This document shows, one piece after another, positions 1 through 7,943 of a DNA stretch of 46,419 nt. Origin of the DNA: an uncultured Oscillospiraceae bacterium. Its GTDB lineage: Bacteria; Bacillota; Clostridia; Oscillospirales; Acutalibacteraceae. Both the position numbers and the translations under genes were made by a program. Each line of letters opens with the position of its first letter. The stretch's first letter is position 1. The notes under the pieces were generated by a model. The model made no database searches and was not told where the DNA came from. It worked only from the letters and a program-made list of their open reading frames with translations. The stretch covers positions 1-46,419 of the forward strand of contig CABSLQ010000020.1 of the NCBI GenBank assembly GCA_902478605.1. The letters are read 5' to 3'.

Positions 1-88
1 AGTACTTCTATTTTCCTACATCAGGGGGTACTTTGTCACTGTCCGTTTTTACTGGGGCAGTTCACTGACAGAGCGGTGCTTTGTGTTG

Positions 89-280
89 TTACGTGAACAG
101 GGTGCAGCCCATCGCCTTAAACTGCCGGATTTTTTCTTCGACAAGGGACCGATCGCATCCGAACGTCTCGGCCAGGCAGTCGATGCAGAGGAAAGCGGTG
201 GCTCCCCGGTTGATCAGCTTTTTATGCGCGCCGATATCCTCGCCCGTCAGAGAGGCGCCGCAGCGCATGCAGGCGGCCAT
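89..280 (-). CDS. Small zinc-knuckle protein, conserved hypothetical
   Basis: A 63-residue protein with two CxxC pairs (Cys4/Cys7 and Cys32/Cys35) separated by a basic, His-containing stretch (HKKLINRGA), followed by a helical tail ending CTLFT. The layout suggests one structural zinc site. It looks like a short conserved hypothetical protein common in Clostridia, but I know no function for it. The ATG is preceded by an AAAGGGGG ribosome site about 7 bases upstream. It lies 77 bases downstream of the alpha-galactosidase gene on the same strand and may be read through from it. Positions 1-88 beyond it hold no recognisable gene. Confidence 0.75.
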   Translation of the reverse strand: MAACMRCGASLTGEDIGAHKKLINRGATAFLCIDCLAETFGCDRSLVEEKIRQFKAMGCTLFT

Positions 281-357
281 ATCGCTGCCCCCTTTCTTTC
301 GCAGAAACGGAAACGGCTTTCCCCCGTTACACTGTGCAGGAAATGCCCTGTTCGAAG

Positions 358-1482
358 CTAGCGCGCTTCTACCTGCCTGGCGCGGAACAGCCGGCAGGTA
401 TGCGGCGCCAGCGTATCGCGGTAGGTGCCGTTGGCCGGCTCAAGCGTTTCGCCCGTCCACACATCGCGCAGCGTGAGGGTGCGGCCGCTGCCGCGGCAAA
501 TTCCCAAATCCGTGAAGTGGAAGCCCACCAGCCGTGGGGAATCGGTCAGGTTGACCATGCAAAGAGCAAAATCACCGCCCTCCAGCAGCCGCACAAGGGT
601 ATGGCATTCGGCATCTCCGCCAACGCAGTATACCTGCCGGTATCCCGGATCCTGATCGATGGCCAGCATATCGGCATTAAACAGCAGTTCCTTTGTTAAA
701 TCGTCCATGCTGCGGATATCGCAGCCGATCATCAGCGGGGAAGCCAGCATCGCCCACAGAGATATATGGGTGCGGTATTCTTCCGGTGTGCAGCCGCCCA
801 GGCCCACGTTGCCCTTGCCGTTCATGCCCACCACCAGCATGTCCATATCGTTGAAGCAGCCCGCGCCGTTATAGGCAAGCCAGTCCAGTTGCTGCTGATA
901 CAGACTTTTGATCGAAGCCCAGTTGTCAAAAATATCCCCGGTGGACCGCCACATATTGGCCCCGGTGGACTTTATCCACGAACGGGTGTCATCCGCGCCC
1001 CAGCTGCATGCGCTGAACAGGATATCCCGTCCGCAGCTTTCCAGCGCGGCTCCCATGCGGCGGTAAAGAAGCGGGCCCGGCATCGTATCCGGCTTATTGC
1101 AGTAATCGTATTTCAGGAAGTCCACGCCCCACGAGGCAAAGGTGGCCGCGTCAAGGAATTCATAGTCGAAGCTGGACGGATAGCCCGCGCAGGTAAGGGT
1201 TCCCGCACAGGAATACATCCCGAACAGCAGACCCTTGCTGTGGACATAATCCGCCAGCGCCTTCATGCCGCCGGGGAACTTCCGATGATCCGGGACAAGC
1301 CGCCCCTCCTCATCCCGCTGCTTTTCCGCCCAACAGTCGTCGATGACCAGATAGTTGTAACCGGCAGCCAGCAGGCCGGTGTCCACCATGGCATCGGCCA
1401 GTTCGCGGATCAGCTGCTCGTTGATGTTTTCCCCGAACGTGTTCCAGGTGTTAAAGCCGAGAGCCGGGGTGTTTCTGACCAT
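358..1482 (-). CDS. Alpha-galactosidase, GH27 family
   Basis: A 374-residue enzyme predicted to hydrolyse terminal alpha-1,6-galactose from raffinose-type oligosaccharides or galactomannan. The (beta/alpha)8 domain covers about residues 5-280 and opens with the family motif ALGFNTWNTFG, then YLVIDDCW. The nucleophile is Asp126 in KYDYCN and the acid/base is Asp183 in RSTGDIFDNW. The rest is the C-terminal beta domain. There is no signal peptide, so it is probably cytoplasmic and acts on imported sugars. The start is ATG at 1482, with AAGGAGGG 7 bases upstream; a longer reading frame to 1533 lacks a ribosome site. It is divergent from an AraC-type regulator, its likely controller. No sugar transporter is adjacent. 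Confidence 0.93.
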   Translation of the reverse strand: MVRNTPALGFNTWNTFGENINEQLIRELADAMVDTGLLAAGYNYLVIDDCWAEKQRDEEGRLVPDHRKFPGGMKALADYVHSKGLLFGMYSCAGTLTCAGYPSSFDYEFLDAATFASWGVDFLKYDYCNKPDTMPGPLLYRRMGAALESCGRDILFSACSWGADDTRSWIKSTGANMWRSTGDIFDNWASIKSLYQQQLDWLAYNGAGCFNDMDMLVVGMNGKGNVGLGGCTPEEYRTHISLWAMLASPLMIGCDIRSMDDLTKELLFNADMLAIDQDPGYRQVYCVGGDAECHTLVRLLEGGDFALCMVNLTDSPRLVGFHFTDLGICRGSGRTLTLRDVWTGETLEPANGTYRDTLAPHTCRLFRARQVEAR

Positions 1483-1495
1483 GGATATACCCTCC

Positions 1496-1524
1496 TTGTA
1501 TTGTACTGAAGATAGGGGTATAAT
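1496..1524 (+). promoter_or_regulatory. SigmaA-type promoter of the AraC gene
   Basis: TTGTAT at 1496-1501, a 17-base spacer, and a consensus TATAAT at 1519-1524. It would give a leader of about 70 bases. Its -35 box overlaps the ribosome site region of the divergent alpha-galactosidase gene, so the two genes share a compact control region. Confidence 0.55.
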
Positions 1525-1599
1525 AGCATACAAGCGGCACGTTTACTATTCCCGTGCGTTCCCTGTACATGGAAAAATGATACATAAAGGAGTGTTGGG

Positions 1600-2421
1600 A
1601 TGCCAACCTTTCAAGAGCTGACCAAGGTGCGCGGGCAATACCCTGTCACCTTTCTGAGCGGCGGGGTACAGGACTGCTCCGACCTGCACCGCTACGGTCC
1701 CGGAATCCGGGACATCTATATTCTGCAATATGTTTTATCCGGCCGTGGTACCTACCAGGCGGGGGATCACACCTTTGCCCTGTCCCCGGGGCAAACCTTT
1801 CTGATCTACCCGGGCGAGGTGGTATCCTATTTCCCTGACGAGCGGGAGCCCTGGGTATACATCTGGGTGGATATCGGCGGAAGCGAGGCGCGTGGACTGC
1901 TGCGGCAAACCGGCTTTACCCGCGCCTGTCCGGTTGCGCCCGCTCTTCCCCGGGAAGAGGTGGAGCCGCTGTACCGCCGCGTACACACCGCCGGCGACGG
2001 GCGCTGCGAGTATCATCGGGTGCAGGCGAACGGCTATCTGCAGCTGCTGCTTGCCTATTACATGGACCGGTTCCCCTGCGCGCAGCCGGAGGACGACGGC
2101 TACCGCTATGTACAAAGCGCGCTGCAGTATATTGCGGCCTCGTATCACCGGCCGCTGACGGTAGAGGATATCGCGTCCTTTGTGGGTCTCAGCCGTACCC
2201 ATCTCTACCGCCTGTTTCACCGCCACCTGTCCATCTCGCCCAACGAATACCTGACCCGCTTTCGCATACAGACCGCCTGCTCCCTGCTGCGCAGCAGTAC
2301 GCTGCCGGTGAAATACATTGCATATTCGGTCGGGTTTGAGGATCCTCTGTATTTCACCAAGGTGTTCCGCCGCATCCTCGGCGAACCTCCCACCGCTTAC
2401 CGCCTTGCCCAGCGGCCGTAA
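1600..2421 (+). CDS. AraC-family transcriptional regulator
   Basis: A 273-residue one-component regulator. Residues about 20-130 form an AraC-type cupin sensor (GRGTYQAGDHTFALSPGQ, then YPGEVVSYFPD). Residues about 170-270 hold the two helix-turn-helix units (VEDIASFVGLSRTHLYRLF and VKYIAYSVGFEDPLYFTKVFRR). An AAAGGAG site sits 8 bases before the ATG. It is transcribed away from the GH27 alpha-galactosidase, so it most likely activates that gene in response to a galactoside. That inducer is inference from position. Confidence 0.92.
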   Translation: MPTFQELTKVRGQYPVTFLSGGVQDCSDLHRYGPGIRDIYILQYVLSGRGTYQAGDHTFALSPGQTFLIYPGEVVSYFPDEREPWVYIWVDIGGSEARGLLRQTGFTRACPVAPALPREEVEPLYRRVHTAGDGRCEYHRVQANGYLQLLLAYYMDRFPCAQPEDDGYRYVQSALQYIAASYHRPLTVEDIASFVGLSRTHLYRLFHRHLSISPNEYLTRFRIQTACSLLRSSTLPVKYIAYSVGFEDPLYFTKVFRRILGEPPTAYRLAQRP

Positions 2422-2431
2422 TACATACACC

Positions 2432-2472
2432 AAAACCGCCTGCACGCCGCCATGCCGTACAGGCGGTTTTTC
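2432..2472. terminator. Hairpin terminator after the AraC gene
   Basis: Arms AAAACCGCCTG and CAGGCGGTTTT enclose a 17-base loop and run into TTTTT on the plus strand. The A-rich left arm means it can also serve the minus-strand BofC-like gene that converges on it. Confidence 0.75.
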
Positions 2473-2506
2473 CGCACCAGTATGCCTCTTCGCACGCCGG
2501 CCCGCC

Positions 2507-2830
2507 CTAACTGGTGTAATCCTCCAGCAGACTGGTCAGCTGCTCCTCGCTGTAAACCGGGATCCCCTGTTCCAGCCGTGTCTGTTCCTCTGCGGGAAGG
2601 GTCGTAACAAACACGTCGTACACGCTGTCCGGTTCCGGCTCACCGGATTGGAAAACCGCGAGCTGCCCTTCCCATACGCCGATTGTGTACGGCGCCGCCT
2701 GGGAAACCGGCGGTTCAACAGGGGCCGGTTCCTTTCCGCCTACAAGCAAAAGCACCACAATCGCCGTGATCGAAAGCAGCAGAACACTGAGCAATATTGT
2801 CAATCGTCGGGTGGGAAAACTCTCTTTCAC
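2507..2830 (-). CDS. Membrane-anchored BofC C-terminal-like domain protein
   Basis: A 107-residue protein. Residues 9-31 are one membrane segment, followed by a Pro/Val-rich linker. Residues 47-107 match the pattern of the BofC C-terminal domain (GVWEGQLAVF, VYDVFVTTLP, LEQGIPVYSEEQL, LLEDY). In Bacillus, BofC is a forespore-secreted inhibitor in the SigK checkpoint. Small TM-plus-BofC_C proteins are widespread in Clostridia without known function, so a sporulation role is only suggested. The start is GTG, with AGGAGG 7 bases upstream. Gene-free sequence of about 300 bases separates it from the divergent PBP gene. Confidence 0.75.
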   Translation of the reverse strand: MKESFPTRRLTILLSVLLLSITAIVVLLLVGGKEPAPVEPPVSQAAPYTIGVWEGQLAVFQSGEPEPDSVYDVFVTTLPAEEQTRLEQGIPVYSEEQLTSLLEDYTS

Positions 2831-3016
2831 ACGAACGCCTCCTAAAAAATTTTTCGTTTTATGCTATTCTTTTCCAATACGGGGCAAAATATCCATGGAG
2901 AGAAACGCTTTCCGGGGTATAGAAGGGCTGCCCGTAAAACACGCGCCGCAAAGGATAAACGGCGAAAGGTTACGATCTGGTCTCCATTTCAGCCAGACAT
3001 CTTACAGTTTTGACAT

Positions 3017-3045
3017 TTGACATTTTCCCGGCCGTGCTATAAGAT
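3017..3045 (+). promoter_or_regulatory. Promoter of the PBP1A gene
   Basis: TTGACA at 3017-3022 and TAAGAT at 3040-3045 with a 17-base spacer. A second TTGACA lies at 3010-3015. The leader to the ATG is about 80 bases. Confidence 0.5.
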
Positions 3046-3132
3046 AGGGAAAAGACCAAATGTTTCTTTGGAGGATTCTGCCTGTCCGGCCGCCGCGGCG
3101 GCTGCGCCTTGAAAAGGAGGGCAAAAATTGCC

Positions 3133-5412
3133 ATGGCCACTACACGTAAAAACAGCGGCTGGCACCGGCTGATGAAAAAGCCCGCCGCCCGATACACGGT
3201 AAAAACCCTGTCCGCACTGGGAAAATGTCTGCTCACCATTATACTCATCGGCGTCATTACCGTTACCCTGGTGGGCTGCATCATGATGGTGTATATCGTC
3301 ACCAATTTCAAAGATGAGGGTGGGATTCCCGACCTGGATACGCTCTCTGCCACCGCCACCACCACCATTGAAACCCTCAATCCCGAAACGGGCGAATGGG
3401 AGGTATTCCAGCAGCTTAAGGGTACCAACAGCATCTGGAAGGACCTGGACGATATTCCGCTGAATATGCAGCGGGCCGTCATCGCCATCGAGGACGAACG
3501 GTTTGAGACGCACTACGGTGTGGACTGGAAGCGTACCATTTCCGCCTTTGCCAACCTGATTTTCCACTTCAATTCGGTGGAATACGGCGGTTCCACCATC
3601 ACGCAGCAGCTCATTAAGCAGACCACCCAGGACGACGATCACAGCATTGAGCGTAAAATCACCGAGATCCTGCGCGCCGTGGAGCTGGAAAAAAATCATG
3701 CCACCAAGGACGAAATTCTGGAGGCCTATTTGAACATTCTGCCCCTGTCGGACAACATGGTTGGCGTCGGCGCCGGCGCCCAGTATTTCTTTGGCAAGGA
3801 TGTCGAGGACCTAACCATCGCGGAGTGCGCCGTGATCGCCAGCATCACGCAGAATCCTTCCCGCTATAACCCGTATACCCATCCGGCCAACAACCGGCAG
3901 CGGCAGCTGCTGGTGCTGCAGAAGATGTACGATCTCGACTACATCACCGAAGAGGAGTACCGGCAGGCGGTCGGGGAAGAACTGCATTTCAAAAACGGCC
4001 TGAAGCGCGTCGCGGTGCAGGACTATTACGTCGACCTGCTGATCGAAGACGTCATCCAGGATCTGATGGATACCAAAGGCTATACCTACCAGTATGCGCA
4101 GAACCTGGTGTTCCACGGCGGCCTGACCATCCGTTCCGCCGAAATCCCGTCGCAGCAGGAGGCGGTGGAAAAAATCTACGCCACCGAGTCCAATTTTCCC
4201 AAGGTCATCGAAAAGGATGAAGAAAATCCGCAGGGCGCCATCTTCATCATAGACTATTCGGGGCGCGTGGTGGCCACCGTCGGCGGCCGCGGGGAAAAAA
4301 CCGCCGACCGCGTGCTTAACCGTTCGACCCAGTCAAAACGGCAGCCCGGCTCCGCCATCAAGCCGCTTTCGGTATATGCACCGGCCGTCAAGATGAATGT
4401 CGTGCACTATTCCTCCATGTGGCGCGACGCGTATATCGTGCTCAAGGACGGAACCAAATGGCCGGTCAACTACCGTTCCAAGCTGAGCGACAACGGCGAT
4501 AAGCTGATAAATTATGCCGTGCAAGAATCGCTGAATACGATACCGGTGCGTCTGGTCCAGGAGATGACGCCCGCCGTCTGCTTTGATTTTTGTACGAGCG
4601 TGTTCAAGCTGTCCACCCTGGTCAAATCGCAGTCGACCGACGCCGGCATCGTCACCGACATGGATCTGTCCCCGCTGGCGCTCGGCGGTCTGACCAACGG
4701 CGTGTATGCGCGCGAAATGGCGGCGGCCTATGCCGTATTCGGCAGCGGCGGCGTCTATAACGAGCCGTTCACCTATTACGAGGTGTCCCGCGGACAGGGC
4801 GCCCAAAAAGAGGTGCTGTTAACCGACGGCAACCAGGTGGGGGTCCCCGTGCTCGACGAGGGCAGCGCCTATGTCATGAACCGCCTGCTCCAGCAGGTGG
4901 TGGAGCGCGGTACCGCCCAGGGAGAAATCGGAAACAAGTGGAAAGACTGGGAGGTATTCGGCAAGACCGGTACCACCACCGATAATAAGGACGTATATTT
5001 CTGCGGCGGCACCGCCTATTATGTCGGGGCCAGCTGGTTCGGCTACGACCACAACAAAGCACTCAATTCCAGCCAGACGCCGTATGCCCGCCGTCTGTGG
5101 AATCTCTCGATGAAGGCTCTGCATGCCGATCTGCAGCCCAAGACGTTCGATAAAAAAGGCGAGACGCAGGAACTCGAATACTGTACTGCCACCGGCCTTC
5201 TCGCCACCGACGGCTGTCCGAATAAGGATATTGGTGTTTATAAAAAAGAAAACACGCCGGGCTACTGCACGGCGCACGGCGGCACCGCCGACACCACGAC
5301 AAGCGCCGCCGCTGAGTCGGGCGCTTCCTCTTCCGCCACGTCGTCCGCCGTTTCCGCGACGGCTTCAACCGCCGGGAGCACCACGGCTGCCGCGCAGACA
5401 CCGGCCGCCTGA
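3133..5412 (+). CDS. Class A penicillin-binding protein (PBP1A type)
   Basis: A 759-residue bifunctional peptidoglycan synthase that polymerises lipid II glycan and cross-links stem peptides outside the membrane. The N-terminal anchor is at about residues 30-56. The GT51 glycosyltransferase covers about 85-260, with catalytic Glu120 in AIEDERF and the GGSTITQQL motif at 152-160. The transpeptidase domain holds Ser407-Ala-Ile-Lys410, Ser466-Leu-Asn468 and Lys611-Thr-Gly613, all intact. The last 45 residues are a Thr/Ser/Ala-rich tail, presumably wall-spanning. The chosen ATG has AAAAGGAGGG 11 bases upstream; a TTG at 3109 overlaps that ribosome site and is unlikely. It appears monocistronic. 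Confidence 0.94.
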   Translation: MATTRKNSGWHRLMKKPAARYTVKTLSALGKCLLTIILIGVITVTLVGCIMMVYIVTNFKDEGGIPDLDTLSATATTTIETLNPETGEWEVFQQLKGTNSIWKDLDDIPLNMQRAVIAIEDERFETHYGVDWKRTISAFANLIFHFNSVEYGGSTITQQLIKQTTQDDDHSIERKITEILRAVELEKNHATKDEILEAYLNILPLSDNMVGVGAGAQYFFGKDVEDLTIAECAVIASITQNPSRYNPYTHPANNRQRQLLVLQKMYDLDYITEEEYRQAVGEELHFKNGLKRVAVQDYYVDLLIEDVIQDLMDTKGYTYQYAQNLVFHGGLTIRSAEIPSQQEAVEKIYATESNFPKVIEKDEENPQGAIFIIDYSGRVVATVGGRGEKTADRVLNRSTQSKRQPGSAIKPLSVYAPAVKMNVVHYSSMWRDAYIVLKDGTKWPVNYRSKLSDNGDKLINYAVQESLNTIPVRLVQEMTPAVCFDFCTSVFKLSTLVKSQSTDAGIVTDMDLSPLALGGLTNGVYAREMAAAYAVFGSGGVYNEPFTYYEVSRGQGAQKEVLLTDGNQVGVPVLDEGSAYVMNRLLQQVVERGTAQGEIGNKWKDWEVFGKTGTTTDNKDVYFCGGTAYYVGASWFGYDHNKALNSSQTPYARRLWNLSMKALHADLQPKTFDKKGETQELEYCTATGLLATDGCPNKDIGVYKKENTPGYCTAHGGTADTTTSAAAESGASSSATSSAVSATASTAGSTTAAAQTPAA

Positions 5413-5612
5413 TCCCCTGTAATCAAACCGGCGGCGGTGTGTTCCCGCGGCTTTCGGGATGGCTGCGTAAGTCCCTGTGTCACAAGCCGGAAAACACGTT
5501 TTGAGGGACAGGGGCGGCCCTGACGGGACAAAGGGAACAGGGCAAAGCCGCGCGAAACGCCGTGATGCGGTGTTTTTGTCCGGCGGCGTTTTGGCTTCTT
5601 TGATACGCTGAA

Positions 5613-5645
5613 CGGCGGGGCCTCTCGGTTGGAGAGGCCCCGCCG
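5613..5645. terminator. Strong 14-bp hairpin between PBP1A and the Fur-family gene
   Basis: Perfect arms CGGCGGGGCCTCTC and GAGAGGCCCCGCCG with a 5-base loop. It is followed by CTTTATGTTT on the plus strand, so the U-run is weak. It probably separates the two convergent genes. The rest of 5413-5654 shows no gene. Confidence 0.55.
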
Positions 5646-5654
5646 CTTTATGTT

Positions 5655-6059
5655 TCATTCCTTTTTTCGGCGCGATTGGCAGTCCTTGCAATATCCGTAG
5701 AGCTGAATGACGTGATCCGTCACGGTAAAGCCGGAGGAGCCGGCGATCTCTTCCAGCGCGTGCAGGGGACAGCCGGGCAGATCCACCATCGCATTGCAGC
5801 CCTTGCATATGAGATAATGCTTGTGCTCCTCGGGCCGCGCGGCTTCGTACAGGCTTTCCCCGTTTTCAAGCAGGCCGTGCGTGACCTCGCCCCGCTCCCG
5901 CAGAGCCTCCAGATTGCGGTACACCGTGGATTTGGCCAGCGAGGGCTGCCGCTTACAGGCCCGCGCATATATTTCACCTGCGGTCAGCGGAACCGGCGAC
6001 GATCGCAGGATATCCACAATGAGCTGTTTCTGTCTGGTTGTGCGTGTTTTATCCGCCAT
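5655..6059 (-). CDS. Fur-family metal-dependent repressor (Zur-like)
   Basis: A 134-residue repressor. An N-terminal winged helix (about 5-80, with LAKSTVYRNLEAL as the recognition region) precedes a C-terminal dimer and metal domain. That domain has HKHYLICKGC, a CxxC pair here and a second CKDC pair near the end, the structural zinc site of Fur proteins. The ATG at 6059 has AGGAGGG 6 bases upstream. It is divergent from znuA, whose promoter carries a perfect palindrome, so zinc-dependent repression of uptake (Zur role) is the best guess. Fur or PerR specificity cannot be excluded from sequence alone. Confidence 0.85.
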   Translation of the reverse strand: MADKTRTTRQKQLIVDILRSSPVPLTAGEIYARACKRQPSLAKSTVYRNLEALRERGEVTHGLLENGESLYEAARPEEHKHYLICKGCNAMVDLPGCPLHALEEIAGSSGFTVTDHVIQLYGYCKDCQSRRKKE

Positions 6060-6100
6060 GCCGATCCCTCCTGTCCATGTACGCATCCCGATACAGCTTC

Positions 6101-6130
6101 AGTATAGGACAAACCGGCCCGCCTTGTCAA
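6101..6130 (-). promoter_or_regulatory. Promoter of the Fur-family gene
   Basis: On the minus strand, TTGACA (6130-6125) and TATACT (6106-6101) with an 18-base spacer. The start codon is about 40 bases downstream. It lies about 50 bases from the palindromic operator and is not overlapped by it. Confidence 0.55.
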
Positions 6131-6154
6131 TGCGGTACATTCTTCATATTTCGC

Positions 6155-6182
6155 TTGACATTCCGCCTGTAGGGAGTATACT
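6155..6182 (+). promoter_or_regulatory. Promoter of the znuACB operon
   Basis: TTGACA at 6155-6160, a 16-base spacer, and TATACT at 6177-6182. The transcription start should fall inside the adjoining palindrome, so repressor binding would block initiation directly. Confidence 0.65.
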
Positions 6183-6183
6183 G

Positions 6184-6206
6184 TTATTGCAAATGATTTG
6201 CAATAA
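6184..6206. promoter_or_regulatory. Perfect 23-bp palindrome, probable Zur/Fur operator
   Basis: Arms TTATTGCAAAT and ATTTGCAATAA flank a single central G with no mismatch. It starts 2 bases after the -10 box and its last bases form the start of the AAGGAG ribosome site of znuA. The 11-1-11 geometry and position between a Fur-family gene and a zinc ABC transporter fit a Zur-type box. The exact regulator is inferred. Confidence 0.8.
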
Positions 6207-6217
6207 AGGAGAATGAC

Positions 6218-7168
6218 ATGACCCGCACGACAAGACGTTACGGCAAGGTGGCCCTGCTGATGGCCGGGATAGTGCTCGCATCGGTCCTGCTGACGCAGTT
6301 TACCGGTGTGCGGCAGGAAGCGACGGGGAAAACCCGCATCGTGGCTTCCTTTTATCCCGTGTATATTGCGGCCCTCAATCTGACGCAGGGGGCGGATGTG
6401 GAGGTGGTCAGCCTGACGGGGCCGACCACCGGCTGCCTGCACGATTACCAGCTGTCCCCCGAAAACCGCATTGTGCTGTCGGAGGCCTCGCTTCTGCTGC
6501 TCAACGGCGCCGGGGCCGAGTCCTTCCTCGACGATGTGCTGCAGGACATGCCCACGCTGCCGGTGGTGGACACCTCGGCGGGCATCGATCTGCGGGAGGC
6601 CGGCGAAACGGCACATCACGAGGACCACGATCACGGGGAGGGCACCCTGTTCAACGAGCATATCTGGACAAGCCCCGCGCGGTATGCCAAGCAGGTGGAA
6701 AATATGCGGGACGGCCTTTGCCGGTACGATCCGGCCAATGCCGCCCGGTATACGGAAAACGCCGCCCGGTATCTGGCGGCGATCGAAGAAATGGGGGATC
6801 GCCTGCGGCAGACGGTGGCGGATCTGCCGTATACGGCGTGCATCACCTTTCATGATTCCCTCGCTTATATGGCGGAGGATTGGGGACTGCAGACGGTGGC
6901 GGCCCTTTCCATGGGGGAAGAGGGGGGCGTGTCCGCCTCCGCGCTGGAGCAGGCGGAACGGCAAGCCGCCGCCGCGGGCCGCGTTTTGCTGCTGTATGAC
7001 GATCAATACCCGGTGGAATACGCTTATGTCGGCAGCAGTGCGCAGCAAAGCCGCGTTCTCGTGCTGCGCACCGGCGTGTCCGGGCAGGAGGATAAGGACG
7101 CCTGGCTGGACGCCATGGCCTACAATCTGCAGGTGCTGCAGGGGGAAGAAGGGGAGGCGAACGCATGA
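6218..7168 (+). CDS. znuA: Zinc ABC transporter substrate-binding protein
   Basis: A 316-residue extracytoplasmic metal-binding protein of the ZnuA/TroA cluster. After a membrane segment at about 11-30, metal ligands appear at His75 (GCLHDYQLSPEN), His148 (NEHIWTSP) and a later His in CITFHDSLAY. Between the first two lies a His/Asp-rich loop (HHEDHDHGEG, about 133-142), typical of zinc rather than manganese binders. It has no lipobox cysteine after the hydrophobic segment, which is unusual for a Gram-positive solute receptor, so it may be tethered by an uncleaved signal anchor. It overlaps znuC by 4 bases (ATGA). Confidence 0.92.
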   Translation: MTRTTRRYGKVALLMAGIVLASVLLTQFTGVRQEATGKTRIVASFYPVYIAALNLTQGADVEVVSLTGPTTGCLHDYQLSPENRIVLSEASLLLLNGAGAESFLDDVLQDMPTLPVVDTSAGIDLREAGETAHHEDHDHGEGTLFNEHIWTSPARYAKQVENMRDGLCRYDPANAARYTENAARYLAAIEEMGDRLRQTVADLPYTACITFHDSLAYMAEDWGLQTVAALSMGEEGGVSASALEQAERQAAAAGRVLLLYDDQYPVEYAYVGSSAQQSRVLVLRTGVSGQEDKDAWLDAMAYNLQVLQGEEGEANA

Positions 7169-7893
7169 GCGGCTGCGGACTGCATTGCCTGAAAATACAG
7201 AACATCACGGTCAAGGCGGGGGACCGCGTACTGGTGGACAACGTAAGCCTGCACGCACACTGCGGCGAGCTGACCGCCGTGGTGGGACGCAACGGCGCGG
7301 GTAAATCCACCCTGTTTAAAGCGATCCTCGGTGAAATCCCGCACACCGGCTCGGTGGAATTCAGCGGCCACGACGGTCGCCGGCCGACGGGCGCCCCCCG
7401 CATCGGGTATGTGCCGCAGTCGCTCGACGTGGACGAAGGCTCGCCCGCGACGGTGCTGGATATGGCGCTTGCTTTTACCTCGCGCTTTCCCTCGTTTCTT
7501 CCGCCGCGCAAAAAAACGGTCGCCGCACTGGAAAAGCATTTTGCCCGGTTCGCCGCCGATCGTCTGCTTGACCGGCAGGTGGGACGCCTGTCGGGGGGCG
7601 AACTGCAGCGTGTCCTGCTCGCCGTCGCCACTATGCCGCAGCCCGACCTGCTCATTCTGGACGAGCCGGTTTCGGGCGTGGACAACGCCGGCCTGCAGCT
7701 TTTTTATGAGCAGATCGACCGCCTGCGGGCAACCGACGATATGGTAATCCTGCTCATTTCGCACGATCTCGCCTATGTGCGCGCCCATGCGGATCGGGTG
7801 CTGTTGCTGGACAAGGCGGTGCAGGCCGTCGGGACACCGGAGGAAGTCTTCGCTTCCCCGGCCTTTCACACCGCTTTCCCGACCGCAAAATAA
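7165..7893 (+). CDS. znuC: Zinc ABC transporter ATP-binding protein
   Basis: A 242-residue ABC ATPase that drives metal import. Walker A is GRNGAGKS (about 40-47), the signature is LSGGELQRV, Walker B is LLILDEP, and the switch His lies in LLISHDLAYV. It starts inside the znuA stop codon (ATGA overlap), so translation is probably coupled. A 50-base gap follows before znuB, holding an AATCCG/CGGATT inverted repeat of uncertain meaning. Confidence 0.93.
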   Translation: MSGCGLHCLKIQNITVKAGDRVLVDNVSLHAHCGELTAVVGRNGAGKSTLFKAILGEIPHTGSVEFSGHDGRRPTGAPRIGYVPQSLDVDEGSPATVLDMALAFTSRFPSFLPPRKKTVAALEKHFARFAADRLLDRQVGRLSGGELQRVLLAVATMPQPDLLILDEPVSGVDNAGLQLFYEQIDRLRATDDMVILLISHDLAYVRAHADRVLLLDKAVQAVGTPEEVFASPAFHTAFPTAK

Positions 7894-7943
7894 TCCGATT
7901 TGTTATGTATTAGAAAATGATACGGATTGTTGATGGAGGAGCT

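Noticed and set aside
766..1509. Long plus-strand reading frame opposite the alpha-galactosidase
   Set aside because: It is the antisense shadow of a clearly recognised GH27 gene, has no ribosome site, and its product lacks domain-like character.
1501..1524. TTGTAC with TATAAT as promoter of the first AraC gene
   Set aside because: The spacer would be only 12 bases. TTGTAT at 1496-1501 gives 17 and was used instead.
5262..5808. Minus-strand frames covering the PBP1A tail and the Fur gene region
   Set aside because: They are out of frame with the Fur-family protein and antisense to the Thr/Ala-rich PBP tail. No start signals are present.
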